A stretch of 64,000 bases of DNA from Nitrosopumilus oxyclinae (GTDB lineage: Archaea; Thermoproteota; Nitrososphaeria; Nitrososphaerales; Nitrosopumilaceae). The notes below the pieces were generated by a model that was given only the letters and a program-made list of their open reading frames with translations, was not told where the DNA came from and searched no databases. Location: contig NZ_CP026994.1 in NCBI RefSeq assembly GCF_013407165.1, positions 310,001-374,000 on the forward strand, given 5' to 3'. Of this stretch, positions 26,981 through 34,754 are shown piece by piece. The stretch's first letter is position 1. Every line of letters begins with the position of its first letter. The translations under genes and the position numbers were made by a program.

Positions 26981-27064
26981 CTATTTGAAAACTAAAACTA
27001 GCACACCTATTGCTACCAATATGCCTACAAAAATTAACAATTTAGAGTTCCTTGAAAAACTCAT
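26981..27064 (-). CDS. Single-span membrane micropeptide (27 aa)
   Basis: Starts at the ATG of an ATGA overlap with the stop of the upstream broken gene and encodes MSFSRNSKLL then a hydrophobic helix (IFVGILVAIGVLVLVF) and a final Lys. One positively charged N-terminal part plus one transmembrane helix is a coherent small membrane protein. Translational coupling to the upstream frame supports expression. Function unknown. Confidence 0.45.
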   Translation of the reverse strand: MSFSRNSKLLIFVGILVAIGVLVLVFK

Positions 27065-27330
27065 CTAGTTGCAATCTTTGCAGTGGGGGTCTCTGCAAAC
27101 AGGATTACTGTTCCCATCCCTTGTTGGGTATTTTGTATCTCTTCTTCTATATGTTCTAGTCAAGTTTTAGTATCTCCTTTTTTGCGTAGTGCAAGTAAAG
27201 TTTTTGCAAATGGGATTTTTTCTAGTTTGATCTTTTTTTGCAATTTTTGTTTTTCACTAAATGTGGATAGTACTTCTTCTGTCAACTTGTCAAACTGTGA
27301 TGCAAAGTATAATGCGTTTGAATATACCAT
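27061..27330 (-). pseudogene. Small gene interrupted by an in-frame TGA
   Basis: One frame of 90 codons from the ATG at 27330 (MVYSNALYFASQFDKLTEE) continues past a TGA at 27160-27162 with equally protein-like sequence (LEHIEEEIQNTQQGMGTVIL) to a stop at 27061. The overlapping ATGA with the next gene shows that the second half is the natural end of the gene. The simplest reading is a nonsense mutation in an 88-90-residue protein; two separate short peptides or read-through are alternatives. The opposite-strand frame here is a shadow. Confidence 0.6.
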
Positions 27331-27522
27331 GATACAATTACGTGAAACTAATACAAGAGTAGTGTCATGACAATTCTAAACATTTGTTTGGTTTTTGTAT
27401 AGAAATGATCAGAAAAACAAAGAGTTGTGAATTAATTGTAATGTCAAAAAATAATGGAAAAATCAAACAGATTTTCATGTTTGCTGCAGAGTCCTTTTTA
27501 TTTTATTATGACTAGTATGATC

Positions 27523-27610
27523 AAGGCAGTAATCCATCAAAGTAACATCGAATGAAAGAGTCGATGGTGTTGATCAATGGATCAGTTCTGATTACTGCCT
27601 TTGTTTTTTC
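27523..27610 (+). ncRNA. Structured RNA candidate: three-way junction with T-run end
   Basis: Outer stem of 12 perfect pairs: AAGGCAGTAATC (27523-27534) with GATTACTGCCTT (27590-27601). Inside are two hairpins: CATCGA/TCGATG (27546-27566, loop ATGAAAGAG) and TGATC/GATCA (27571-27584, loop AATG). A T-run (27604-27609) follows, and a T/A-rich TATA-like element (about 27496-27507) lies 20-25 bp before the outer stem. No coding frame covers it. Together this looks like a free-standing ~80-nt RNA with its own promoter and terminator. It is not a tRNA, 5S, SRP or RNase P RNA, and I do not recognise the family. Confidence 0.55.
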
Positions 27611-27639
27611 CGGTATTTTGTAAAATGTATGATTGTGAG

Positions 27640-27744
27640 TTATTCTTCTGCAAGTATTGCCTTTACTTCTTTTTTGTGGGTGGTGCAGTAGGGCGGGGAG
27701 TTTTTACAATCTGGACAGTTTAGATACTTTCTGAAATCTAGCAT
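27640..27744 (-). CDS. Mini zinc-binding-like protein (34 aa)
   Basis: An ATG-started frame of 34 residues, MLDFRKYLNCPDCKNSPPYC then TTHKKEVKAILAEE. Cys10, Cys13, Cys20 and His23 form a CX2CX6CX2H set that could hold one zinc ion. The cysteine density in so short a frame, in an otherwise cysteine-poor proteome, argues against chance. Function unknown; nucleic-acid or protein binding is possible. Confidence 0.45.
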   Translation of the reverse strand: MLDFRKYLNCPDCKNSPPYCTTHKKEVKAILAEE

Positions 27745-28014
27745 GATGAAAGTTTGGTTTTTACTTTAAAGATCTTTCGTAGTAATGCTTCGTTTTGTTT
27801 TATTGTTATTTTGTATATTGTATTTCATGGAAGAGAATTCATGGGAAGAGATGCGCGGTTTGTCCTGGGTCTTTTACGAGTTTGATGACTAGATTCTAAA
27901 TTCCTACATTGATTTTTATCTCTTTAGCAGTATTGTTGTTTGTGGGCTAGATGGGTACTACTTACCTGTCAAGTCCACATTTACATTTTAGAAAAATATC
28001 TAAACTCCAATAGG
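27745..28014. other. Intergenic stretch with only very short frames
   Basis: About 270 bp before the metzincin gene. It contains one 21-codon plus-strand frame (ATG at 27827, MEENSWEEMRGLSWVFYEFD, stop at 27892) preceded by a TTGTATATTG TATA-like element. A second 20-codon frame starts at 27951. I cannot support either as a gene. The end holds the TCTAAACTCCAATA element (27999-28012) of the next promoter. Nothing else stands out. Confidence 0.35.
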
Positions 28015-28020
28015 CTTAAG
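27999..28020 (+). promoter_or_regulatory. Promoter of the metzincin gene
   Basis: TCTAAACTCCAATA, then GG, then CTTAAG (28015-28020), ending 23 bp before the ATG at 28044. The 14-bp first part recurs exactly at 29026-29039. The CTTAAG box recurs before the small gene at 29478. It reads as a recognition element plus TATA-type box for leaderless mRNAs. Confidence 0.55.
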
Positions 28021-28043
28021 TCTATAATTATTTCAAAAAATTT

Positions 28044-29018
28044 ATGAAGTTCAGTGGTGTATCTTCAAGTAAATTTCCTCTAGTAATAATTGGAGTTGTG
28101 GTATTGTTTGCACTTTATTTAATTCCAGCATATGCTGCAGCACCTCAAGTATGTCTTGAGGAGTTTCCAGCCGATTCCAGTTTATCTAAAACAAAAAAGG
28201 AACTCTACATCAAAGAGATCAAGGCAGGAATTACTGAATGGCAAAACATGCTAAAGGAACAGTCCACATTCCCAAGGGCAGAAAATTGGAAATGGGATAT
28301 TGATGTGGTGAATTATTCTGATTCTATAAAGTGTGATGTCATTGTAAAGTTTAAAGACAAACCAGAAAATGAAAACAAAAAGCTAACTCTGGGAACTTTT
28401 CAAAATGCTGGAGGCATTGGAATAATTAACATGTATTATTTTACTCCCTACTCTTGTGAGACTGGTAGAGACTCTCAGTACATCTACTATGGGATTTGTA
28501 GAGACCCAATTGATCTTGCCACTACTGTAGAGTTTGGTTCAATATTTCGCCACGAGTTCGGACATGCACTTGGGTTGCCCCACGTTGATATCAACACATC
28601 ACTGATGCATCCAACTTTTGAGTTGATCAGCTACAAGGGAAAAATTACCACTGGAGATGTAAAAAATGTCATTGAGATGTATCCTAATGGATTTTATTCT
28701 CAAGAACCAGTATCAGAACCTGAAATTATAGAGTTAACTCCAGATGTTATACAACCCATTCCTGATTGGATTCGAAGCAATGCATTGTGGTGGTCTACTG
28801 GTGAGATTAATGATGAGACATTTGTTGTAGGGATAAAATATTTGATAACACAGGATATTCTAGTCATTCCTGCAACTGAAACCATTCATGATAGTACAGG
28901 GATTCCATCATGGATTAAGGACAATGCCAGATGGTGGGCAGCAGGTGAGATTAATGATGAGACATTTGTTCTCGGGATACAGTACTTGATTCAGCAAGGA
29001 ATAATCTTAGTAGACTAG
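28044..29018 (+). CDS. Secreted metzincin-type metalloprotease with C-terminal repeats
   Basis: The 324-residue protein has an N-terminal signal or anchor helix (FPLVIIGVVVLFALYLIPAYA). The zinc-protease motif is HEFGHALGLPH (His170, Glu171, His174, His180), with a Met-turn candidate SLMHP (Met188). These are the marks of the metzincin/matrixin clan. Two C-terminal repeats follow (about 240-280 and 285-324). Each has the form IPxWIKxNAxWW, GEINDETFV, GIxYLI, a module often seen in thaumarchaeal exported proteins. Cysteines at 37, 97, 138 and 152 may form disulfides. It is probably an extracellular protease; the target is unknown. Confidence 0.85.
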   Translation: MKFSGVSSSKFPLVIIGVVVLFALYLIPAYAAAPQVCLEEFPADSSLSKTKKELYIKEIKAGITEWQNMLKEQSTFPRAENWKWDIDVVNYSDSIKCDVIVKFKDKPENENKKLTLGTFQNAGGIGIINMYYFTPYSCETGRDSQYIYYGICRDPIDLATTVEFGSIFRHEFGHALGLPHVDINTSLMHPTFELISYKGKITTGDVKNVIEMYPNGFYSQEPVSEPEIIELTPDVIQPIPDWIRSNALWWSTGEINDETFVVGIKYLITQDILVIPATETIHDSTGIPSWIKDNARWWAAGEINDETFVLGIQYLIQQGIILVD

Positions 29019-29047
29019 ACTCGACTCTAAACTCCAATATTCCTATA

Positions 29048-29431
29048 TTGACAAAATTACAACATCATTCATTGACTGTAAATCATCCTAAAATTATTGG
29101 AATCAATCTATTTGAAATAATTCAAACACTACACTCTAACAAAGAAAAACCCATGTATCTCAACGAACTATGTCGAATTATCCATAGGGATTACAAAGAT
29201 GTCAAAGTTGATGTGATGTATCTAGCTAGTTTGAAATATGCCGAATCTGATTTTATTGAAGATACCATTAATCAAAGAGTAGCCTCACTTACTCCAAAAT
29301 CTATGAGTGTAATGGATAGAGGGACGCCTCCAAAAGACTATGATGAATTTATTGAAATGTTTCAAAATCCTGAGGATTCTGGTATTTCTGAGAAGAAAAG
29401 CCTATTCACTAGATTTGGATTTGGGAAATAA
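29048..29431 (+). CDS. Hypothetical protein, possibly winged-helix (127 aa)
   Basis: Not recognised. The 127-residue frame starts with TTG. A second in-frame TTG at 29072 is the better leaderless start if CCTATATTG (29042-29050) is the TATA box. The region INLFEIIQTLHSN...YLNELCRIIHRDYKDVKVDVMYLASL resembles a winged-helix fold, and the C-terminus is basic (RFGFGK). It is preceded by an exact copy of the TCTAAACTCCAATA promoter element of the metzincin gene, so the two may be co-regulated. Confidence 0.6.
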   Translation: MTKLQHHSLTVNHPKIIGINLFEIIQTLHSNKEKPMYLNELCRIIHRDYKDVKVDVMYLASLKYAESDFIEDTINQRVASLTPKSMSVMDRGTPPKDYDEFIEMFQNPEDSGISEKKSLFTRFGFGK

Positions 29432-29445
29432 CTCCATCCAATACG

Positions 29446-29451
29446 CTTAAG
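29446..29451 (+). promoter_or_regulatory. CTTAAG box before the 29-aa gene
   Basis: CTTAAG preceded by ACTCCATCCAATACG resembles the promoter at 27999-28020. It ends 26 bp before the ATG at 29478, the expected TATA-to-start distance for a leaderless mRNA. Confidence 0.5.
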
Positions 29452-29477
29452 TCAATTAAAGTCTCAGTTATCAGACA

Positions 29478-29567
29478 ATGGTGTTTGCATTCAAATTTGC
29501 ATTTTTGAAAAAGAAAAAAAATCAAACCATTGAAGATGATGAGATTAATCCAGACGATAAAGACTAG
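29478..29567 (+). CDS. Small charged peptide gene (29 aa)
   Basis: ATG-started frame of 29 residues: MVFAFKFAFLKKKKNQTIED then DEINPDDKD. The N-terminus is aromatic and basic, the C-terminus strongly acidic. A CTTAAG box at the right distance upstream supports transcription from this point. It is too short for domain assignment. It could be a peptide regulator or a small ribosome- or membrane-associated protein; I cannot say which. Confidence 0.45.
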   Translation: MVFAFKFAFLKKKKNQTIEDDEINPDDKD

Positions 29568-29621
29568 ATCTAACTTATGATTTTATGAACTATTTATTAC
29601 AAAGTATTTTCTGTAAATGAC

Positions 29622-29996
29622 ATGTCAACTGCAGTAAGACCAACTGGTGTTACAATTCTTGCAATACTTGAGATAATTTCAGGTGCACTTGCAATTGGTT
29701 TTGGCATTTCACTTAGTGTGCTGTGGGGAGTTTCCGGAATGGGAATGATGGATATTGGAGCAGGTGCGATGGCTGCAATTGGTGGCATCATGGTAGCACT
29801 TGGTGCAATATCATTTGTTATGGCATGGGGATTGCTAAAGGGGAAACCGTGGGCATGGACTATTACTTTGATTTTGACAATAATCAGTTTAATCTTTGAT
29901 TTACCATCCTTCAACATCATTGGTTTGATAATTGATGTGGTGATTTTGTATTATTTGTTCAGACCACATGTCAAGGCATACTTTGGCAAAAACTAA
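29622..29996 (+). CDS. Small integral membrane protein (124 aa)
   Basis: The 124-residue protein has about four hydrophobic segments (TILAILEIISGALAIGFGIS, GAGAMAAIGGIMVALGAISFVM, WAWTITLILTIISLIF, FNIIGLIIDVVILYYL) and a short basic tail. Such proteins are common in archaea (DUF-type four-helix membrane proteins). No transport or catalytic motif is seen. The start at MSTAVRPTGVTILA is well placed. Confidence 0.7.
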   Translation: MSTAVRPTGVTILAILEIISGALAIGFGISLSVLWGVSGMGMMDIGAGAMAAIGGIMVALGAISFVMAWGLLKGKPWAWTITLILTIISLIFDLPSFNIIGLIIDVVILYYLFRPHVKAYFGKN

Positions 29997-30020
29997 GTAA
30001 GAGATACATCTGTTGTTTGT

Positions 30021-30287
30021 ATGAACAAGTCAGACATTATCTCTGAAATAGAATACAGAGTAAGTAAATCAAAAAATTCTGATTACACTGGATGTACTAT
30101 AGGCATTACTGACAAACCCAAAACAAAAAAAGACAAGCATGCAAATGACGGTAAAAATGTCCAGTACTGGAAGGACTGGTCTGTTGGTGAGAAAGACGGA
30201 CTAGAGATTGAAGAGTATTTTCTTGCCAAAGGAATGAAGGGGGACAAAGGCAGTGGGGATTATTCCGGGTTTGTTTACATTTTTTAA
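30021..30287 (+). CDS. Small hypothetical protein, GIY-YIG-like resemblance (88 aa)
   Basis: The 88-residue protein has a TGCTIGITDKPKTKKDKHA segment and a later IEEYFLAKGMKGDKGSGDYS segment. The spacing is reminiscent of small GIY-YIG-superfamily proteins (a GIT turn, a conserved His, then a Glu before YFL). The resemblance is weak and catalytic residues are not certain, so it is best treated as hypothetical. Convergent with the DnaJ-TPR gene 21 bp away. Confidence 0.55.
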   Translation: MNKSDIISEIEYRVSKSKNSDYTGCTIGITDKPKTKKDKHANDGKNVQYWKDWSVGEKDGLEIEEYFLAKGMKGDKGSGDYSGFVYIF

Positions 30288-30308
30288 AATTTAGATTATA
30301 CGATTTTG

Positions 30309-30896
30309 TTATACGTCTAACTCTATAGATTTCTCATAGCATCTCTTTGCCTCTTCAGTTTTACCAAGTGCAGTTAACGCTAATCCTTTGTTGTTCCACG
30401 CATCAGCATCTTGTGGATCAATTTCTATTACTTTGTCGTAACATGCTATAGCTTCTTTGTATTTGCCCAATGAATTTAGTGCCAATCCTTTGTTGTACCA
30501 TACTACTGTACTGTTAGGATCAACCTCTATTGCTTTGTCATAGCATTCTATTGCCTCATCGTATCTGCCCTGAGAATACAAAGTACCACCTTTGTTGCGC
30601 CATCCCCATACATCATTAGGATCAAATCCTGCACCGTTACTGCGAAAAATATCTTCACTGGTGTATCTTTGGTTTACTCCTGCATGTCCGTATCTGTCAT
30701 AGACTAGTTTCTTTTCTGGATTTGAGATAACAGAATATGCTTCAGAGATTTCTTTGAAATGCTCTTCAGAATCTTTGTACTGGTTTCTGTCTGGATGAAA
30801 CTTTAATGCTAATTTTCTATACTGTGCTTTTACTTCTTGATTAGTTGATGATTTTGTGACGCCTAGAACTTCATAATAATCACGTTTTGCACTCAA
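30309..30896 (-). CDS. DnaJ-domain / TPR co-chaperone-like protein
   Basis: The 195-residue protein has an N-terminal J-domain ([13 protein letters not shown]...) with the HPD motif at 34-36 that stimulates Hsp70 ATPase. Three TPR repeats follow (about 93-195: [54 protein letters not shown]). It lacks the Gly/Phe region, zinc centre and C-terminal domains of full DnaJ. It is therefore a specialised J-protein that probably recruits Hsp70 to particular clients through its TPR part. Confidence 0.85.
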   Translation of the reverse strand: MSAKRDYYEVLGVTKSSTNQEVKAQYRKLALKFHPDRNQYKDSEEHFKEISEAYSVISNPEKKLVYDRYGHAGVNQRYTSEDIFRSNGAGFDPNDVWGWRNKGGTLYSQGRYDEAIECYDKAIEVDPNSTVVWYNKGLALNSLGKYKEAIACYDKVIEIDPQDADAWNNKGLALTALGKTEEAKRCYEKSIELDV

Positions 30897-30989
30897 GAGG
30901 GTGAGATTTGTTCTGGTAATTGTATAAATGATTGAATTTGAGTATGTGCAATCAATTAGATTCTAAACTGGAATCATTATTGTTATAAT

Positions 30990-31055
30990 CTTGTTTTTGG
31001 TTATTATCCAACTTGTTTTTGGTTATTATCCAACTTGTTTTTGGTTATTATCCAA
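30990..31055. repeat. Three perfect 22-bp tandem repeats upstream of cdc6
   Basis: CTTGTTTTTGG plus TTATTATCCAA repeats exactly at 30990-31011, 31012-31033 and 31034-31055, with a partial fourth copy (CTTGTTTTT) after. Each unit holds the dyad TTGG-N7-CCAA. The array is 120 bp before the Orc1/Cdc6 start in a T-rich gap. It looks like origin iterons or an autoregulatory operator. There are no spacers between copies, so it is not a CRISPR array. Confidence 0.85.
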
Positions 31056-31175
31056 CTTGTTTTTTTGCAAAATAACATTGGGGTAATTTCAGTGTTTGCA
31101 ATTCTACAAAGCAATTTTTGTGCCAATTTTTTTTATTCGCTATTTTGAAATTGTTTTGTGTTTCTAGTAGAACAA

Positions 31176-32495
31176 ATGCACAAACGAAAATTCCAGAAAT
31201 TATTAAAAAAAGAAATTGATCGGATGACTGCATTTAAAGATCAGTCTTATTTTGATACTCTTTCTGCCCCAAAGAAAATTTTAGGAAGAGAGGATAAAAT
31301 TCAAGAACTTCTTGGCATGATAGTAGGATACAAAAAGAATTTTGTCCCGCCACTCGTGTCAGTATATGGAAGAAGCGGTTCTGGAAAATCCACACTGGTA
31401 AAATTTGTACTGGATAACCTTCCTGACATATCTACATGTATAGTGAATTTGAGGAAAAGCAAGACAATTTTTGGAGCATCAAATCTGATTTTAGAGGAAT
31501 TACAAGGCAAAACTATTACGAATTCTAACGGACTAAACAAGGCAATAGAGAATGTTGAATCTGCAATTGTACAGAAACTAGAACATGAAAAGAAAAACAC
31601 TCTCTTCATACTTTTAGACGAGGCAGATTCCATTTTAAATGACAAACGAGGTAATCCGTCAGACTTTTTCTACAAATTGCTCACGATAATTGAGGATCTA
31701 AAAAAACAAAATTATCTGGTCTCAATTATTACCATATCGAACAATCTCTTTGATCAATACAATCTTGATGATAGAGTAAAATCAAGAATTGGGAATAATC
31801 ATATCTTATTTGATCCGTATTCTAAAGATGAAATTGTTGATATTTTAAAAGAAATTTCTGATAAAGCACTTCATGAAAAAGTAGATCTGCCTATTTTACA
31901 ACAATGTGCTCATCTTAGCTCGTCTATTCATGGCGATGCAAGGCGGGCCATTGATTTACTCCATTCTGCAGCAAAACTGGCAATAAAGGAAAATCAACCC
32001 ATATCAAAAGACCATGTTGCCCAAGCCAATGATTTATTGGACTCTGATTTTGTTTTACAATTCCTAAAAACTGCACCATATCACATGAAAGTAATCTGCT
32101 ATGTAATTGGTCAGAGTACCTTTGTATCTGGTAAACAGTGGCACTATACCTCGGCAATAGAGAAAGTGTATTCTAATGTTCTACCTGAAGACAAAAAAAA
32201 TCTGGGCTATCGTCGTGTATCTGACTTACTAAACGAATTGGCTCAGGCAGGAATTTTAGAATCATCTACAAAGACATTGGGTAGATATGGATCAGGCAAA
32301 ATGTATCGTCTGAAATTCCCTGCAGATATTATAGGAAAATATTTTCCTGAAAAATTTGTCTTATGGGAACAAATGAAGAATGAATACTATTCTGTTAATC
32401 ATGATCCAGATGTCAAGTACAATCGGGACCCCCGACTGAAATTTGATAGATTTGAAGGCATTAAGAAATATCAGGAATTGTTGGGACAGTTTTAG
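31176..32495 (+). CDS. cdc6: Orc1/Cdc6-family replication initiator
   Basis: AAA+ ATPase that binds origins and helps load the MCM helicase. I chose the ATG at 31176 (about 439 residues); a GTG at 31158 would add six residues. Relative to that longer form, Walker A is GRSGSGKST (71-79) and Walker B is DEAD (154-157). GDARRAID is the sensor-2-type segment, and a C-terminal winged-helix domain follows (YTSAIEKVYS...YRRVSDLLNELAQAGILES). The 5' gap contains three 22-bp repeats. The gene sits next to a restriction-modification island, so it may be a secondary, element-linked initiator rather than the main one. Confidence 0.85.
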   Translation: MHKRKFQKLLKKEIDRMTAFKDQSYFDTLSAPKKILGREDKIQELLGMIVGYKKNFVPPLVSVYGRSGSGKSTLVKFVLDNLPDISTCIVNLRKSKTIFGASNLILEELQGKTITNSNGLNKAIENVESAIVQKLEHEKKNTLFILLDEADSILNDKRGNPSDFFYKLLTIIEDLKKQNYLVSIITISNNLFDQYNLDDRVKSRIGNNHILFDPYSKDEIVDILKEISDKALHEKVDLPILQQCAHLSSSIHGDARRAIDLLHSAAKLAIKENQPISKDHVAQANDLLDSDFVLQFLKTAPYHMKVICYVIGQSTFVSGKQWHYTSAIEKVYSNVLPEDKKNLGYRRVSDLLNELAQAGILESSTKTLGRYGSGKMYRLKFPADIIGKYFPEKFVLWEQMKNEYYSVNHDPDVKYNRDPRLKFDRFEGIKKYQELLGQF

Positions 32496-32612
32496 GATGT
32501 CTAGGATGGGGGTACTATACACTTTCAAAAATCTCTGTTGAATAATGAGTGAATAATTTAGTTTTTTCATTAAATTCGTAACAATTAAGACATTAGAAAA
32601 AATAAAATTATT

Positions 32613-34754
32613 GTGAGTGAAGAATTACAGAATAATAGAGTGGTAAAGATTGGTAAATATGAATATTGGGATATTGGGAGTACTACATTAAATCAACTAG
32701 TATCTGCAAAAGCTATTCCTAACAAAGATTATGGTGATTATTCTGAACGAAAACCTGATGGATTAATCATAGAAAAAAATGGTGATGTAATTAAAGTTCA
32801 TTGTGTTATAGAACGTAAAATCCCTACAAAATTTAAAACTAAAAAATTAAAAAAAGATACAGTTGAACAATGCAATGATCTTGCTCAGGAATTAAATGCA
32901 AATATGGGTATTGCAACAGATGGATCTAAATTCATATGGTTTAATCCTAAACATTCTGATTCTGAAAATGATTACACTGATTCAAAAGGAAAAGATCGTT
33001 CATATTCCATAATTTTTGATGAAAACAAAAAGCCATTTGTAAAGGAATTTACAATATCTCAAAAAAATGATGAAACTATTCTTGATAATTGTGATGCAAT
33101 AACCAAGACATCTGTACAAAATATAGAACATGTTGAACAAAGTATTAGTATTACTAGTTCAATACTTGTGAGTCCGGTGACTCAAGATCCTACAAGTTTG
33201 GCCAGACAAATATGGCAAGATCTTTATTCGATTAGTAGTGAGACTCCTGAGAAATGTTTGGCAACATTCATGGAATTATTAATTTTCAAACATCTAAGCG
33301 ATTTAGAAATTTTAATTGATGATGAAAATGGTAACACAATAAATTTTGATCATATTTTCAAATTAGGTACATTGACAGCACTGAAAAATTATCATCAAAA
33401 TGTTCGACCACATCTAAAGAAAATGTTCCCTCTCTCAACTGAAGATGATACTTCTATCATCAACGGATTCATTCTAAGTAGCGATGTTTCTGATCATGGA
33501 CAACATTTTATGACAATTCTAAAAAGATTCAAAAAATTTGGAGAAATTAAAAATATTGATCCTGGGTTCAAATCAAAAATATTTGAAGAATTTATGAAAA
33601 AAAGTGGAACTCAAAAAAATTCTGGGAAGCACTTCACTCCTAGAAATATCATTGATTCGATGATACACATGTCAAATATTGAAGAATTGGACTCTGGCTC
33701 TCAAATCTGTGATCCTGCATGTGGTGTGGGTGGTTTCATTTTAGAGCCTATGAAACTTTGTAAAGATGGTGTAGATTTCTATTATGAAATTTCTGGAAAC
33801 GAAATAAATCCTAGATTTGTCTTTTCTGGATTTGATAGAGGAGTGCCAACATCTGATGATTCAAAATTAATCATCACTCTTGCTAAATCTAATATGCTAA
33901 TTTTTCTGAGTGATTTACTAAAGAAAAATACTTTGATGCATCTTAAATTTGCAAATCTTTTCCATTCTACTTTTAAATTAATTACAAACACCACTCTTGG
34001 AACTCTATCAAAATCTGAATATGAAAAATATGATTTAATTTTAACAAATCCTCCTTACATTGTAAGTGGTAGTTCAAATCTGAAAAAAACAATTAGTCAT
34101 AATGCCACACTAAAAAAATATTACAAAACAGGTGGTTTGGGAATAGAAAGTTTGTTTATTGAATGGATAATTAACAGTCTCAAAAATGGAAAGAAAGCAT
34201 TTGTTGTTATCCCGGATGGATTGCTCTACCGAAATGATAATTCTATACGTGAATTAATTACTGATGAATGCTATATTGATGCAATTATCTCATTACCTGT
34301 TGGTACATTTTATAATACTCCTAAGAAAACTTTCATTTTAGCAATTACCAAAAAACCTTGGAAGAAAGCTTCTGATAGGAAAAGCCATCCCCAAACAGAT
34401 CCTGTATTTACATATCTAGTAAGTGAAATAGGTGAGTCATTAGATAAAAACAGATTTTCTGAATCTGAGAAGAATGATTTGAATGAAATGGTTTCTTTGT
34501 TTAATTCATTCAAAAATAATAAAACAATGAAAGAACCTGATTCTGAACGATGTAAAATTCAACCCTTTGAAAAATTTTCTTCTGAGCCATTTGGAAAATG
34601 GCCTGTAGATAGGTGGTGGACGAATGAAGAAAAAATTTCTCTGGGAATTGAAAAAGAAGAAGTTGTCATGGATATGCCTGAATTTAATGAAAAAATTAAT
34701 GATTTGATTACATCTATGGAAAATTACAAGACGGAATTGGCGAAGTTTTCATGA
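32613..34754 (+). CDS. N6-adenine methylase fused to N-terminal nuclease (BcgI-A-like)
   Basis: The 713-residue GTG-started protein has an N-terminal PD-(D/E)XK-like domain (Asp49, then Glu67-x-Lys69 in VIERK). An N6-adenine methyltransferase follows. It has the HsdM-type start KHFTPRNIIDSMI, the SAM motif DPACGVGGF (about 367-375) and catalytic NPPY (about 478-481). Nuclease plus methylase on one chain with a separate S subunit is the layout of BcgI-type IIB enzymes, which cut on both sides of their site. The specificity gene overlaps by ATGA. DNA is noticeably more A-rich than surrounding housekeeping genes. Confidence 0.82.
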   Translation: MSEELQNNRVVKIGKYEYWDIGSTTLNQLVSAKAIPNKDYGDYSERKPDGLIIEKNGDVIKVHCVIERKIPTKFKTKKLKKDTVEQCNDLAQELNANMGIATDGSKFIWFNPKHSDSENDYTDSKGKDRSYSIIFDENKKPFVKEFTISQKNDETILDNCDAITKTSVQNIEHVEQSISITSSILVSPVTQDPTSLARQIWQDLYSISSETPEKCLATFMELLIFKHLSDLEILIDDENGNTINFDHIFKLGTLTALKNYHQNVRPHLKKMFPLSTEDDTSIINGFILSSDVSDHGQHFMTILKRFKKFGEIKNIDPGFKSKIFEEFMKKSGTQKNSGKHFTPRNIIDSMIHMSNIEELDSGSQICDPACGVGGFILEPMKLCKDGVDFYYEISGNEINPRFVFSGFDRGVPTSDDSKLIITLAKSNMLIFLSDLLKKNTLMHLKFANLFHSTFKLITNTTLGTLSKSEYEKYDLILTNPPYIVSGSSNLKKTISHNATLKKYYKTGGLGIESLFIEWIINSLKNGKKAFVVIPDGLLYRNDNSIRELITDECYIDAIISLPVGTFYNTPKKTFILAITKKPWKKASDRKSHPQTDPVFTYLVSEIGESLDKNRFSESEKNDLNEMVSLFNSFKNNKTMKEPDSERCKIQPFEKFSSEPFGKWPVDRWWTNEEKISLGIEKEEVVMDMPEFNEKINDLITSMENYKTELAKFS

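Noticed and set aside
27160-27162. TGA as a selenocysteine or pyrrolysine-like recoded codon
   Set aside because: Archaeal selenocysteine use is known from methanogens and a few others, no SECIS-like element was seen, and the residue is not near a redox motif. A nonsense mutation is simpler.
27083-27370. Plus-strand frame of 95 codons
   Set aside because: It lies opposite the minus-strand broken gene, whose composition and ATGA coupling are more convincing; the plus-strand product is unusually rich in Cys, Ser and Phe, as shadow frames often are.
30990-31055. Possible CRISPR array from three identical repeats
   Set aside because: The copies abut with no spacers, and no cas genes are in the window.
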